From contig JAEWKC010000041.1 of the NCBI GenBank assembly GCA_023386235.1, positions 11,941-75,940 on the forward strand: a stretch of 64,000 nt of DNA. The letters are read 5' to 3'. The translations under genes were made by a program, and so were the position numbers. Below are positions 8,352 through 18,041 of the stretch, piece after piece. The first letter of the stretch is position 1; every line of letters begins with the position of its first letter. Origin of the DNA: Bacteroidota bacterium (GTDB lineage Bacteria; Bacteroidota; Bacteroidia; Chitinophagales; Chitinophagaceae). Below the pieces are notes generated by a model. The model was not told where the DNA came from and ran no database searches. It saw only the letters and a list, made by a program, of their open reading frames with translations.

Positions 8352-9767
8352 ATGATGAATATTTTGCACATAACTTCTGAATGCTACCCTGTAGCAAAAG
8401 CAGGCGGGCTGGGCGATGTAGCAGGCGCCTTACCAAAATACCAGCAAAAAACCGGGCACAATGCCATGCTGGTAATGCCCATGTACAGAACTCCTTTTCT
8501 CGAAAAAAATGAATTTACCGTTGCCCACAAAGGTCGAACCAATTCAGGAAATTATTTTTTTGACTATACTATCATTAAAGAAAAAAATAATTCACTTGGC
8601 TTTGAATTATTTCTGGTAGATATAAACGGACTGCTGGACAGGCCCAAAATATATGGTTACGATGATGATTCTCTAAGATTCATAGCGTTCCAGATAGCTG
8701 TTTGCCATTGGCTTACTTCTTGGCAGGCAAAGCCCGATGTTGTACATTGTCACGACTTTCATGCGGGGCTTATTCCTTTCATGTTTAAATATTGTTATGC
8801 CTTTGCATCCCTTGCAAAAGTGCCCACAATATTTACGATACATAATGCCGAGTATCAGGGATGGATGACCTGGGACAAAAGCGTATTGATTCCCGAATAC
8901 GACACATGGAAATCGGGTATGCTGGAATGGAAAAACACTATCAACCCTTTAGCCGCCGGGGTAAAAAACGCCTGGCGAGTAACTACAGTAAGCCCAAGCT
9001 ATATGAAAGAGTTGCGACATAACAGTAACGGCCTGGAGTTTTTATTTGAATATGAAAAGGGAAAATGTGTAGGCATCCTTAACGGTATTGATACCGAAGT
9101 GTGGAATCCTAAAACAGATAAATATTTAGAAGCACACTACTCTACGCTATCTGCCGGCAAAGGCAAAAGAGTAAATAAAGAAATATTATGCAATAAGTTT
9201 GGCCTTGATGTAGAAAAGCCTTTATTCATTTTTATAGGAAGACTGGTAGGAGAAAAAGCCGCCGATATTCTTCCCGATGCTATTGGATCAGCCATTCATC
9301 AGCTCAATAAAGAAGTAAACTTTTTAGTATTAGGAAGCGGTGATCCGCATGTAGAATGGTTATTAAACCAATTAAAAAGAATTGTACCCGATAATTATAA
9401 TTGCATGATTGGCTATAATGAGCAATTGAGCCATATTATGTATGCGGGAGGAGATTTTCTGTTAATGCCAAGTCGTGTAGAACCTTGTGGATTAAATCAA
9501 ATGTACGCTATGCGCTATGGCACCATGCCATTGGTAAGAAGAACCGGCGGACTAAATGATACAGTAACAGATATAGGCGATGACGGCTGGGGCATTTGCT
9601 TCAACAATGCCCATGTACAGGAATTGGTAAACGCCGTAAAAAGAGCGCTGGAAGTATATAAGCAGCCAAAAACAATGACCGCCTACAGAAAAAAAATGAT
9701 GAAAATTGATAACAGCTGGGAAAATACAGTAGGAAAATACATACATTTATACAACAGTGTCTTATAA
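8352..9767 (+). CDS. glgA: Glycogen synthase (ADP-glucose, GT5)
   Basis: Builds alpha-1,4-glucan from ADP-glucose. At 471 residues it is the usual length. The ADP-glucose-binding KxGGL motif is at 16-20 (KAGGL), continuing GDVAGALPK. Later marks include VHCHDFHAGLIPF, TIHNAEYQG, GILNGIDTEVWNP, FIGRLVGEK, the PSRVEPCGLNQ acceptor/donor loop and VRRTGGLNDTV. Translation starts at tandem ATGs at 8352. The gene is followed after 33 bases by glgC, so substrate supply and polymerisation are co-encoded. Branching and debranching enzymes are not in the window. The 152-base gap upstream contains a small GCCC-TCAC-GGGC hairpin at 8322-8333. Confidence 0.96.
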   Translation: MMNILHITSECYPVAKAGGLGDVAGALPKYQQKTGHNAMLVMPMYRTPFLEKNEFTVAHKGRTNSGNYFFDYTIIKEKNNSLGFELFLVDINGLLDRPKIYGYDDDSLRFIAFQIAVCHWLTSWQAKPDVVHCHDFHAGLIPFMFKYCYAFASLAKVPTIFTIHNAEYQGWMTWDKSVLIPEYDTWKSGMLEWKNTINPLAAGVKNAWRVTTVSPSYMKELRHNSNGLEFLFEYEKGKCVGILNGIDTEVWNPKTDKYLEAHYSTLSAGKGKRVNKEILCNKFGLDVEKPLFIFIGRLVGEKAADILPDAIGSAIHQLNKEVNFLVLGSGDPHVEWLLNQLKRIVPDNYNCMIGYNEQLSHIMYAGGDFLLMPSRVEPCGLNQMYAMRYGTMPLVRRTGGLNDTVTDIGDDGWGICFNNAHVQELVNAVKRALEVYKQPKTMTAYRKKMMKIDNSWENTVGKYIHLYNSVL

Positions 9768-9800
9768 AACAAAAACCAACAACAGTAAAACTAAAATATC

Positions 9801-11096
9801 ATGGATGGAAGATTAAACGAACGTGTCATTAGTGTTATACTTGGCGGAGGAGCCGGTAGCAGACTTTATCCGCTTACTGCATCACGGTCAAAGCCGGCGG
9901 TACCCATAGCAGGCAAATACAGGCTTGTAGATATTCCAATCAGTAACTGTATGAATTCGGGTATACACAGAATATTTGTATTAACGCAATTTAATTCAGC
10001 CTCTCTGAACAGGCACATCAAAAACACCTATCAATTTGGACCATTCAGCAAAGGGTTTGTAGACATTGTAGCTGCAGAGCAAACCCCGCACGCCAACACG
10101 GGCTGGTTTCAGGGAACCGCAGACGCTGTACGACAGGCTTCCAGACAATACAATAACCAGGATTATGATTATGTGCTTATTCTGAGTGGAGATCAATTGT
10201 ATCAAATAGATTTTGCCAAAATGATTGAAGCACACATGGAATCAGATGCCGATATTAGCATAGCCACTATTCCCGTAAACAGCAGAGATGCACAAGGATT
10301 CGGGATAATGAAAACCAATGAAGAAAACATTATTACTTCCTTTATTGAAAAACCAAAAGCCGATTTGCTGCCCGACTGGACAAGCGATACAGGTGATGCC
10401 ATGCAAAAAACAGGCAGAAATTATATAGCATCAATGGGTATATATGTTTTTAAAAGAAATATCTTAGAAAATCTTTTGAAAAGTGTACACCCCGAAGCCA
10501 CAGATTTTGGTAAAGAAATAATACCACAATCAATTAGTGAACACAAAGTGATTAGCTTTCAATATGAAGGATATTGGGAAGATATAGGAAATATATCTTC
10601 CTTCTTTGAAGCCAATCTTGATTTGACAAAAGACATCCCGTCTATAGATTTGTACAATACCAAGCAGGCAATATTCACCCGCCCTAGAATGCTTCCTACA
10701 GCTAAAATCAATGGTTCCCTCCTCAATAGAGCCGTCATTGCCGAAGGCAGTATCATAATGGCTAATCTTATTGAAAGAAGTATTATTGGTGTGAGATCAC
10801 GCATTGGTTTTAACACTAAAATTTTTAATACCTATGTAATGGGAAATGATTACTACGAAACGTTGGAAAGAATCAACAAACATAACGAGGAAGGCACACC
10901 CGCTTTGGGCATAGGTGAAAACTGTTATATAGATAATGCGATTATTGATAAAAATGTATTCATTGGCAACAACGTAATCATCAGAGGTGGTGCGCACATT
11001 GAAGATCAGGATACGGATAAGTTTACCGTAAAAGACGGAATTGTGGTGATTAAAAAATTCGCTGTTTTAAACGATGGATTTAAAATAGGTGTATAA
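9801..11096 (+). CDS. glgC: Glucose-1-phosphate adenylyltransferase (ADP-glucose pyrophosphorylase)
   Basis: Makes ADP-glucose from glucose-1-phosphate and ATP, the committed step of glycogen synthesis. The 431 residues begin with the nucleotidyltransferase loop GGGAGSRLYPLTASRSKPAVP. Further marks are YVLILSGDQLY (metal-binding Asp), FIEKPK (substrate lysine), YWEDIGN, and a C-terminal left-handed beta-helix with repeated I/V patterns (NCYIDNAIIDKNVFIG). It lies 33 bases after glgA. A strong hairpin with T-run follows the stop. Confidence 0.96.
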   Translation: MDGRLNERVISVILGGGAGSRLYPLTASRSKPAVPIAGKYRLVDIPISNCMNSGIHRIFVLTQFNSASLNRHIKNTYQFGPFSKGFVDIVAAEQTPHANTGWFQGTADAVRQASRQYNNQDYDYVLILSGDQLYQIDFAKMIEAHMESDADISIATIPVNSRDAQGFGIMKTNEENIITSFIEKPKADLLPDWTSDTGDAMQKTGRNYIASMGIYVFKRNILENLLKSVHPEATDFGKEIIPQSISEHKVISFQYEGYWEDIGNISSFFEANLDLTKDIPSIDLYNTKQAIFTRPRMLPTAKINGSLLNRAVIAEGSIIMANLIERSIIGVRSRIGFNTKIFNTYVMGNDYYETLERINKHNEEGTPALGIGENCYIDNAIIDKNVFIGNNVIIRGGAHIEDQDTDKFTVKDGIVVIKKFAVLNDGFKIGV

Positions 11097-11125
11097 TTTA
11101 TTATCATCCGCAAATGACATCTAAT

Positions 11126-11157
11126 AAAAAAATCCGACATCGTGCCGGATTTTTTTT
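11126..11157. terminator. Bidirectional terminator after glgC
   Basis: Arms AAAAAAATCCG (11126-11136) and CGGATTTTTTT (11146-11156) with T-runs in both directions. It ends glgC (plus) and the GlsB-like gene (minus). Confidence 0.9.
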
Positions 11158-11180
11158 ATGTGCTATATTGAAGCAAATGT

Positions 11181-11435
11181 TTATACCCTTCTGCCCGATA
11201 ATAAATTTATAATAGCTAATAACACGATCGCTCCTATAGTACCTGTGAGTATTTGTCCTAACACGCCTCCGCCCATACCAAGACCTGCCATGCCCAACAG
11301 CCAGGAACCTAAAATACCTCCTAGGATTCCGACAATAATATTCCAAAGTAATCCTAAGCCATAACCTTTAAAAATTAAACTGCCTAACCAGCCAGCAATG
11401 GCGCCAATAATAATCGCATATAATATTCCTTCCAT
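11181..11435 (-). CDS. GlsB/YeaQ/YmgE-family small membrane protein
   Basis: Small integral membrane protein of 84 residues, almost entirely hydrophobic with glycine-rich helices: YAIIIGAIAGWLGS, LLWNIIVGILGGILGSWLLG and ILTGTIGAIVLLAIINLLSG. This is the transglycosylase-associated/GlsB pattern found in stress-induced envelope proteins of many bacteria. The biochemical role is not established for the family. It is a single gene with a terminator shared with glgC. Confidence 0.88.
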   Translation of the reverse strand: MEGILYAIIIGAIAGWLGSLIFKGYGLGLLWNIIVGILGGILGSWLLGMAGLGMGGGVLGQILTGTIGAIVLLAIINLLSGRRV

Positions 11436-11541
11436 GATTTAAAAAATTAAAGTGTTAAGTAATTGATTTCTATACCTAATATATTTATACAATTACTTTG
11501 CCAATTATTTTATAAGCATTCCACTCATTTATCTGCAAAAA

Positions 11542-11569
11542 AATAAGCTGTCTTAGAAGGCAGCTTATT
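11542..11569 (-). terminator. Terminator of sucD
   Basis: Arms AATAAGCTG (11542-11550) and CAGCTTATT (11561-11569), about 28 bases beyond the sucD stop on the minus strand. The minus-strand continuation carries TTTTTTGCAG, a usable T-run. Confidence 0.75.
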
Positions 11570-11596
11570 AAATTGAATATTTTGGATCCGCTAATT

Positions 11597-12469
11597 TTAC
11601 TTAGCTAAAGCTTTAGCCATTTCTTTCCCGATATCGGCCGGGCTCTTTACTACCGTGAGACCACATTCGGCCATTATTTTCATTTTAGCCTCGGCTGTAT
11701 CTTCCGCACCACCAATGATAGCCCCGGCATGCCCCATTCTTCTGCCCGGAGGAGCTGTTTGCCCTGCAATAAAACCTACAACAGGTTTTTTGTTATTTTC
11801 TTTTATCCACCTTGCCGCATCTGCTTCCATGCTGCCACCAATTTCACCAATCATAATTATACCCTCTGTTTCGTCATCATTCATCAGCAATTCAATAGCT
11901 TCTTTGGTGGTAGTGCCTATAATAGGATCACCACCAATGCCAATAGCGGTACTAATGCCAAGCCCTGCTTTTACCACCTGATCTGCAGCTTCATAAGTAA
12001 GTGTGCCCGATTTAGAAACAATGCCTATTGATCCTTTCTTAAAAACAAAGCCGGGCATAATGCCCACTTTGCATTCTTCCGGAGTTATTACTCCCGGACA
12101 GTTAGGTCCAATCAGCCTGCAATCCCGTGCGTCAACATACGCCTTCACTTTTATCATATCCTGCACGGGTATTCCTTCTGTAATGCATACAATAAGTTTT
12201 ATCCCGGAATTAGCTGCTTCCATTACAGAATCTGCTGCAAATGCAGGCGGCACAAAAATAATACTTACATTGGCGCCTGTGGCTTTTACCGCTTCTTCCA
12301 CAGTGTTGAATACAGGCTTGTCTAAATGCGTCATTCCGCCTTTTCCCGGTGTAACGCCACCAACAAGATTGGTTCCGTATTCAATCATTTGCTGAGCATG
12401 AAAAGTACCTTCAGTACCTGTGAAGCCCTGAACTATTACTTTAGAATCTTTATTGACTAATACTGACAT
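11597..12469 (-). CDS. sucD: Succinate-CoA ligase subunit alpha
   Basis: Alpha subunit of succinyl-CoA synthetase, the TCA-cycle step that makes ATP or GTP. The ATG at 12469 gives 290 residues and matches the family start [20 protein letters not shown]; an upstream ATG at 12526 would add 19 residues unlike the family. Visible marks: the CoA-binding Rossmann segment, IGPNCPGVI, and the phosphorylated histidine in [12 protein letters not shown]. The beta subunit sucC is not adjacent, which is common in Bacteroidota. The upstream neighbour on the same strand is an unrelated permease 80 bases away; a terminator lies downstream. Confidence 0.95.
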   Translation of the reverse strand: MSVLVNKDSKVIVQGFTGTEGTFHAQQMIEYGTNLVGGVTPGKGGMTHLDKPVFNTVEEAVKATGANVSIIFVPPAFAADSVMEAANSGIKLIVCITEGIPVQDMIKVKAYVDARDCRLIGPNCPGVITPEECKVGIMPGFVFKKGSIGIVSKSGTLTYEAADQVVKAGLGISTAIGIGGDPIIGTTTKEAIELLMNDDETEGIIMIGEIGGSMEADAARWIKENNKKPVVGFIAGQTAPPGRRMGHAGAIIGGAEDTAEAKMKIMAECGLTVVKSPADIGKEMAKALAK

Positions 12470-12549
12470 AATTTTTTTAAGTGTTTTTTGTATGTGCGAA
12501 TTTACTGTTTCGCAGGGATAAATCAAATGAATTTGATATAAAATGTTTA

Positions 12550-13908
12550 CTAAATATCACTTACATGTTTCTTGCTTTTATTTTTATGTTGAATGATAAA
12601 ATACAAAAGGAATAAAGCCGCAAACAACATCATGCCATAAGTAGTGCCTATTGGGTCGGTCATTACACAGTTTACAGCAATAAAAATATAAGCGCCTATA
12701 TATATCAATGGCATTACAGGATATAGCTTCATTTTATAGATCCCGGTTTTGTCCAGGTGTTTGGTTCGTTTTCTTAAAATGAAAATACTGCCGGCAGCTG
12801 AAGCCAAAGCTATAGAATCTAAGAATATTACCCAGTTTACAATTATATCAAAAGATGTAGAAAAAAATAAAGTAACAATAGCCACCGCCGCAAACAGAGG
12901 CAAGGCCACGGTAAGCACCTGCGTTTTCCGGTTTACTTTTTTTACTATTTCTGGCAATACTTTATCTTCGGCCATTGCATACATAACCCTGGGATTGCTC
13001 ATCAATCCTACATTTACATAGCCCAATACAGCAAAAAACAGCAGCAGGCTCATCATATTGTAAGCCCCACTCCCAAACATTGCTCCTACGTGCCTTGCAG
13101 CCAAATCACTTTTAGACACTACTCCTTCATTATTATAAATAATACCTTCAAAACCAAGTACATTATAATATGCATAATTTATGAGGCAATATAAAACAAT
13201 GATAACAGCAATGCCTATAAAGATAGCTTTGGGAACCGTTTTGGCCGGACGCTTCACTTCCGCGCCAAAGTTAATGCTCTGCTGATAACCTCCGTATGTA
13301 AAAGAAACGGCGATCAAAGCGGCGCCAAATGCTCTGATGACATTGCCGGTTCCTTCAGGCGCTACCAGGGAAATAGGTGAAGATGCCACCTGAGAAGGAA
13401 AAAAAATGCCTAAGCACAAGAGTAATACAATTCCTATTTTAGCCATCATCAAAAAATTCTGCGTACGCACACTCATTTTAAACCCGGTGAAATTGAGTAG
13501 CAGAAATGCAATGATGGTAATCAAAGCTATCATCTGCACAGCAAAATCCGTTTGCATAGCTGCCGGTAACAAGCCTTTTAAATACCCTACGCCAACCAAC
13601 GCCACGGCGCTCAACGAAGCCGCGTTGGATATTAAAGCAATAGAGTTGACCGTAAAAGCAATGGAGGGATGATAACAATAGGAAAACACTTTGTAATAGC
13701 CGCCGGTTACCGGGTAACGGCTGCCTATTTCGGCAAAGGTAAGCGCCCCAAACAAAGCAATGATGCCGCCTGCAATCCATGCGCTGAAGAATATTTTAGG
13801 AGAAGATGCCGCATTGGCAACCTCCACAGAACTACGAAAAATACCCATGCCTATCACTAAGCTAATGACAATCATAGATAGATCAAAAGTACTTAACTCC
13901 TTCTTCAT
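12550..13908 (-). CDS. APC-superfamily amino acid permease
   Basis: Inner-membrane secondary transporter of 452 residues with about twelve hydrophobic helices. The first helix region [17 protein letters not shown] has the unwound GxGIF motif of the APC fold, and [18 protein letters not shown] in helix 2-3 is typical of the amino acid-polyamine-organocation family. [27 protein letters not shown] is the usual helix 6-loop region. The substrate cannot be read from sequence; amino acid exchange or uptake is the family norm. It is divergent from the lipoprotein gene at 13.99 kb. Confidence 0.88.
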   Translation of the reverse strand: MKKELSTFDLSMIVISLVIGMGIFRSSVEVANAASSPKIFFSAWIAGGIIALFGALTFAEIGSRYPVTGGYYKVFSYCYHPSIAFTVNSIALISNAASLSAVALVGVGYLKGLLPAAMQTDFAVQMIALITIIAFLLLNFTGFKMSVRTQNFLMMAKIGIVLLLCLGIFFPSQVASSPISLVAPEGTGNVIRAFGAALIAVSFTYGGYQQSINFGAEVKRPAKTVPKAIFIGIAVIIVLYCLINYAYYNVLGFEGIIYNNEGVVSKSDLAARHVGAMFGSGAYNMMSLLLFFAVLGYVNVGLMSNPRVMYAMAEDKVLPEIVKKVNRKTQVLTVALPLFAAVAIVTLFFSTSFDIIVNWVIFLDSIALASAAGSIFILRKRTKHLDKTGIYKMKLYPVMPLIYIGAYIFIAVNCVMTDPIGTTYGMMLFAALFLLYFIIQHKNKSKKHVSDI

Positions 13909-13996
13909 TTTAAATGCTGCTATTTATCAAAATAAAGATATTTTTTCAGCGTAGTCAAAAAATTTTATACTTTTGTAATATCAAATTGCATTGAAT

Positions 13997-14431
13997 ATGA
14001 AATTCTATACCTTTTTTTATTTGCTTTTGTTTGCCCTTATTTTTAATGGATGTGCTAAAAGCGAACCCGACGCCATGTTTGCCCAGCCGGACAATGTAGT
14101 GGTAATAGATCATAATGCCTTCGCTAGCTCTAAAGGAAGTGATTATACTATTGTGAATGCTGCCATAAAAGGCGACATGCTTGAAGTAACGTTGAGTGCA
14201 GCCGGCTGCAATGGCAATAGCTTTAAAGCTGTTTTAATAGATGCCGGCGTTATCATGGAATCTAACCCTGTGCAGCGTACTATAAAAATTGACTTGGCTA
14301 AATCGGAAGATTGCCAAGCAATGATTCAGAAAAAATTTGTTTTTGATATCACCAAACTAAGAGTTGACGGAATGCGTGCCGTGGCTTTCAATTTATACAA
14401 TTGGAATAAGTCTTTACTGTACAATTATTAG
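13997..14431 (+). CDS. Predicted lipoprotein, unknown function
   Basis: Not recognised by family. The ATG at 13997 gives 144 residues; a TTG six bases upstream is less likely. A type II signal peptide ends at a lipobox-like FNGC with the lipid-bearing cysteine near residue 19. The mature part holds three further cysteines (AAGCNGNSF, SEDCQAM) and beta-rich hydrophobic segments, suggesting a small outer-membrane-anchored beta domain. A -7 element TACTTTTG lies at 13968-13975 without a clear -33. The stop is one base before the ATG of the kinase gene, so the two are likely translationally coupled. Confidence 0.7.
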   Translation: MKFYTFFYLLLFALIFNGCAKSEPDAMFAQPDNVVVIDHNAFASSKGSDYTIVNAAIKGDMLEVTLSAAGCNGNSFKAVLIDAGVIMESNPVQRTIKIDLAKSEDCQAMIQKKFVFDITKLRVDGMRAVAFNLYNWNKSLLYNY

Positions 14432-14432
14432 C

Positions 14433-15245
14433 ATGACAGTTGAGAGAAATTCAGTTATTGATTACTACCTGTCTTATTTCTGTGCTGAAATAGCAGATGA
14501 AATTCTTACAACAAACGCTTCATACATTATTCCGATCACTTACAAATCTCAAAAAGCCCTCTTAAAAATCTCTTTTGAAGAAGAAGAAATAAGAGGTAAT
14601 AAAGTTTTATTGCATTGGCAGGGCAAAGGCTGCGCAACTGTTTATGACCATCATCAAAACGCGATTGTTATGGAGCTGCTCAATGCCAAACCCTCTCTGG
14701 CAGATTTGGCTAAAACCAATGATACGAAGGCTTCCGGGATAATGTGCGTTGTTCTTGCACAAATACATTCGCTGCCAAAACATCCCGAACTGACAGAATT
14801 AAAAGACCGGTTTTCTTCTTTATTACACTCGTCTAACCATTTTCCAACAATACAGTTCAGCAAAGTATTAAGTCAAAACCTGTTGAATAATCAGCAGGAA
14901 TGCTGCACACTTCATGGTGATATGCATCATGCGAATGTTTTATATGCTAACGAAAGAGGATGGCTGGCTATTGATCCGAAAGGTTTATGGGGCGATGCCG
15001 CGTTTGACTATGCCAATATTTTCTGTAACCCTGATAAACAAACAGCTTTAAGTGAGCAGCGAATTGCACGACAATTGAATTTTATTTCTGACAATACAGG
15101 AATAGAAAAAGAAAGATTACTGCAGTGGGTTATTGCTTATTCCGCGCTTTCGGCCGTTTGGAGCATAGAAAGTAGCGAAGATTATGCACTTGCTTTGGGA
15201 ATAAATGAACTGGCTGTAACAATGTATCAGGAACAAAATTATTGA
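14433..15245 (+). CDS. APH(6)/hydroxyurea-type small-molecule kinase
   Basis: A 270-residue member of the aminoglycoside phosphotransferase fold, closest by eye to the streptomycin-6-kinase/hydroxyurea kinase group. The catalytic loop LHGDMHHANVLY (about residues 165-176) is followed by RGWLAIDPKGLWGDAAFDYANIFCNP, which carries the metal-binding IDPKG and the FDYAN stretch typical of that group. The start was set at ATG 14433 because the longer frame (14364) would overlap the lipoprotein gene by 68 bases. The native substrate is unknown. Chromosomal homologues need not confer resistance, and nothing here suggests transfer. Confidence 0.8.
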   Translation: MTVERNSVIDYYLSYFCAEIADEILTTNASYIIPITYKSQKALLKISFEEEEIRGNKVLLHWQGKGCATVYDHHQNAIVMELLNAKPSLADLAKTNDTKASGIMCVVLAQIHSLPKHPELTELKDRFSSLLHSSNHFPTIQFSKVLSQNLLNNQQECCTLHGDMHHANVLYANERGWLAIDPKGLWGDAAFDYANIFCNPDKQTALSEQRIARQLNFISDNTGIEKERLLQWVIAYSALSAVWSIESSEDYALALGINELAVTMYQEQNY

Positions 15246-15251
15246 TTATTT

Positions 15252-16103
15252 TTACTCTTCTTTGTCTTCAAGAAAATCATCGGGGTTAATGTTTTTACGC
15301 ATTTTTTGTTCTCTGCCCATTTCCAATATCCAGTCTTTACGTTTCAGTTCGAAGTTAGTACCCAGATACAATCTTTTCACCTGCTCATCGGCAGCCAGTT
15401 CTTCCGCGGTGCCGTGTCGAAATATTATGCCATCAATAAGCAAATACGCCCTGTCGCAAATAGATAAAGTTTCATTTACATTGTGGTCTGTAATAAGTAT
15501 GCCGATGTTTTTATATTTTAAGCGCGCCACTACACCCTGAATATCTTCAACGGCAATAGGATCAACCCCCGCGAAAGGCTCGTCCAGTAAAATGAATTTA
15601 GGATCCACCGCCAAAGCTCTTGCAATCTCCGTGCGCCTTCTCTCGCCCCCGCTCAGGCTGTCGCCATTGTTTTTTCTTACATGATGCAGGTTAAACTCGT
15701 CCAGCAATTCTTCCAGCTTTCTTTTTTGCTCTGTCCTGCTAAGATCCGTCATTTGCAGTACGGCAAGCAAATTGTCTTCTACAGTCAGCTTACGAAATAC
15801 CGAAGCTTCCTGCGGCAGATAGCCTATACCCATATTCGCGCGTTTATACATGGGAAACTTGGTTATATCTTCTTCATTCAGATATACGGTGCCGGAGTCG
15901 GGTTTTATAAGTCCTACCACCATATAGAAAGTGGTGGTCTTTCCTGCTCCATTCGGGCCCAGCAAGCCAACTATCTCTCCCTGATTTACATTGATGGATA
16001 CTTTATCTACAACCGTTCTACTTTTGTATGTCTTTACCAGTTCTTTGGTATTAATTGTAAGGCTCAATGATTCTATCGTTTTAATCAGCACAAAAATAGG
16101 CAT
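15252..16103 (-). CDS. lptB: LPS export ABC transporter ATP-binding protein
   Basis: ATPase that drives lipopolysaccharide extraction from the inner membrane with LptF/LptG. The 283 residues contain Walker [12 protein letters not shown], the Q-loop [18 protein letters not shown] (strongly LptB-like), signature LSGGERRR, Walker [14 protein letters not shown] and the switch histidine in LITDHNV. A C-terminal tail of about 35 charged residues follows the usual end, as in other Bacteroidota LptB. The N terminus is about 15 residues longer than typical, so the true start may be internal. It is convergent with the kinase gene and divergent from metF. Confidence 0.93.
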   Translation of the reverse strand: MPIFVLIKTIESLSLTINTKELVKTYKSRTVVDKVSINVNQGEIVGLLGPNGAGKTTTFYMVVGLIKPDSGTVYLNEEDITKFPMYKRANMGIGYLPQEASVFRKLTVEDNLLAVLQMTDLSRTEQKRKLEELLDEFNLHHVRKNNGDSLSGGERRRTEIARALAVDPKFILLDEPFAGVDPIAVEDIQGVVARLKYKNIGILITDHNVNETLSICDRAYLLIDGIIFRHGTAEELAADEQVKRLYLGTNFELKRKDWILEMGREQKMRKNINPDDFLEDKEE

Positions 16104-16174
16104 AATAATTTTACTATTTTGCTAATTTTACAGTTAGCAAATATTAAGTATCTTGCAACACAATTTTTAAGGAA

Positions 16175-17128
16175 ATGAAGGTTATTGAGCATTTACAAAG
16201 AAGCAACGACACCTTGTTGTCATACGAAATACTGCCTCCGCTAAAGGGAAAAAATATACAATCTATATACAATCATTTAGATCCGTTGATGGAGTTTAAC
16301 CCCTCGTGGATAAACGTTACGTATCATAGAAGCGAAACCATTCTCAAAACAAAAGAGGACGGGAATCTTGAAAAAATCATTACGCGAAAAAGACCCGGCA
16401 CCGTAGGAATATGCTCTGCCATTATGAATCATTACAGCGTTGATGCCGTGCCACACCTCATTTGCGGCGGATTTTCCAAAAGCGAAACGGAAGAAGCATT
16501 GATCGATCTCAATTTTTTAGGCGTTAATAATGTCTTGGCTCTAAGAGGCGATGCTGCGAGAAATGATGACCATTTCATTCCACATACAGACGGACATGCC
16601 TATGCAGTGGATTTAGTAAAGCAAATAGTAGATATGAACAATGGAAGATATCTTGACAGTGATATTAAAAATGCCGAAAGAACGGATTTTTGCATTGGTG
16701 TGGCAGGCTATCCTGAAAAACATTTTGAATGCACCAGCTTAGCGGAAGATCTGGAATATTTAAAAAGAAAAGTGGCCGCAGGCGCGGAATACATCATGAC
16801 CCAAATGTTTTTTGACAATAAAAAATTTTTCAGTTTTGTAGATGCCTGCAGAAGCCTTGACATAAATGTGCCTATTATTCCGGGATTGAAAGCATTGACC
16901 ACAAAAAATCAGCTGAAAACAATCCCTAAAATATTTAGTCTTGAACTTCCCGGAGATTTAATAAAGGAAATGGAAAAAACCACTAACGATATCGATACCG
17001 AAAAAGTGGGCATAGAGTGGCTGATCAATCAAAGCAAAGAGCTCAAAGAATATGGCGTACCAGTATTGCACTATTATACATTGGGCAAACCTTCCATAAT
17101 CAGAAGCGTAGTAAAAGAAGTTTTTTAG
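16175..17128 (+). CDS. metF: 5,10-methylenetetrahydrofolate reductase
   Basis: FAD enzyme reducing methylene-THF to methyl-THF for methionine synthesis. The 317 residues show SYEILPPLKG with the catalytic glutamate near residue 26, SAIMNHYSVDAVPHLICGG, NVLALRGDAA (the FAD/folate aspartate), IGVAGYPEKH and IMTQMFFDNKKF. It supplies the methyl group to homocysteine, the product of metZ at 3.8 kb. It is monocistronic here, divergent from lptB with a 71-base gap. Confidence 0.95.
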   Translation: MKVIEHLQRSNDTLLSYEILPPLKGKNIQSIYNHLDPLMEFNPSWINVTYHRSETILKTKEDGNLEKIITRKRPGTVGICSAIMNHYSVDAVPHLICGGFSKSETEEALIDLNFLGVNNVLALRGDAARNDDHFIPHTDGHAYAVDLVKQIVDMNNGRYLDSDIKNAERTDFCIGVAGYPEKHFECTSLAEDLEYLKRKVAAGAEYIMTQMFFDNKKFFSFVDACRSLDINVPIIPGLKALTTKNQLKTIPKIFSLELPGDLIKEMEKTTNDIDTEKVGIEWLINQSKELKEYGVPVLHYYTLGKPSIIRSVVKEVF

Positions 17129-17177
17129 TTAGTTGGAAAATTTTGCTACTTGCGAAATAGTGTTCAACTCTTCTTTT

Positions 17178-17864
17178 CTACACACTTACGTTAAACATAT
17201 TGCCGATTATAGCGGTAATGATCATGGCTGCAGTTCCCCAAAAAGTAATACGCAGTATAGCTTTCAGCATATTAGATCCTCCGGTCTTCGCCGTCATTGC
17301 TCCAAGAAATATGAGAAAAATAATTGAAGAGCCGTATAAGGTATAAACCATTGATTTGATAGGAGCAAATAAAGTAACCAGCAACGGCAGCGACCCTCCA
17401 AATATAAATGCGGCCGCTGATGCAAAAGCAGCCTGAAATGGTCTTGCTTTGGTGATTTCATTAATGCCCAGCTCATCACGCGCATGTGCTTCCAATGCAT
17501 TGTGACTGGTTAATTTTTCAGCTACAAGTATTGCTGTATCATGATCCAGGCCCCTGCTTTCATATATTCTGGTTAACTCTTCAAATTCTTTTTCGGGTGT
17601 TTCATTCAGCGCCTGCAATTCTCTTTTCAAATCGGAATTTTCTACATCCGATTGCGAACTTACTGAAACATACTCTCCTGCAGCCATCGACAAAGCTCCT
17701 GCTACTAACCCTGCAACAGTAGAAAGAATGATCGTATCTCTTGAAGCATTGGCAGCCGCTACACCAATAGCCAAACTGGTGACAGAGATGATGCCATCGT
17801 TGGCTCCAAGAACGGCAGCTCTTAGCCAGCCACTTCTGTTTACGTAATGATATTTTGCTTCCAT
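17178..17864 (-). CDS. VIT1/CCC1-family metal transporter
   Basis: Membrane protein of 228 residues from the vacuolar iron transporter family, expected to move Fe2+ or Mn2+. Helix 1 has RAAVLGANDGIISVTSLAIGVAAA, the conserved aspartate-containing start, and helix 2 has GLVAGALSMAAGEYVSVSSQSD, the family signature. A hydrophilic metal-binding helical domain (about 85-140) with E-rich EKEFEELTRIYESRG and LEAHARDELG precedes three C-terminal helices. Direction and metal cannot be read from sequence. It is convergent with metF. Confidence 0.9.
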   Translation of the reverse strand: MEAKYHYVNRSGWLRAAVLGANDGIISVTSLAIGVAAANASRDTIILSTVAGLVAGALSMAAGEYVSVSSQSDVENSDLKRELQALNETPEKEFEELTRIYESRGLDHDTAILVAEKLTSHNALEAHARDELGINEITKARPFQAAFASAAAFIFGGSLPLLVTLFAPIKSMVYTLYGSSIIFLIFLGAMTAKTGGSNMLKAILRITFWGTAAMIITAIIGNMFNVSV

Positions 17865-17992
17865 ACAATAAAGTCAACAGGTAAAAGTAAATATAATGAA
17901 TAATTTTTGAAGATGATTTTTATCAGGAAATAGTGAAAGCAATATTCTTTAATAAATAAGAAATAATACCCAACCTATGTTTTATGTAAATA

Positions 17993-18022
17993 AAAAAAGC
18001 CGGCGTATTTACCGGCTTTTTT
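17993..18022 (-). terminator. Terminator of the RND efflux operon
   Basis: Arms AAAAAAGCCGG (17993-18003) and CCGGCTTTTTT (18012-18022), with A/T runs on both sides. It lies 20 bases past the stop of the RND pump on the minus strand. Confidence 0.88.
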
Positions 18023-18041
18023 ATCAGTATGCTTTCACTGG

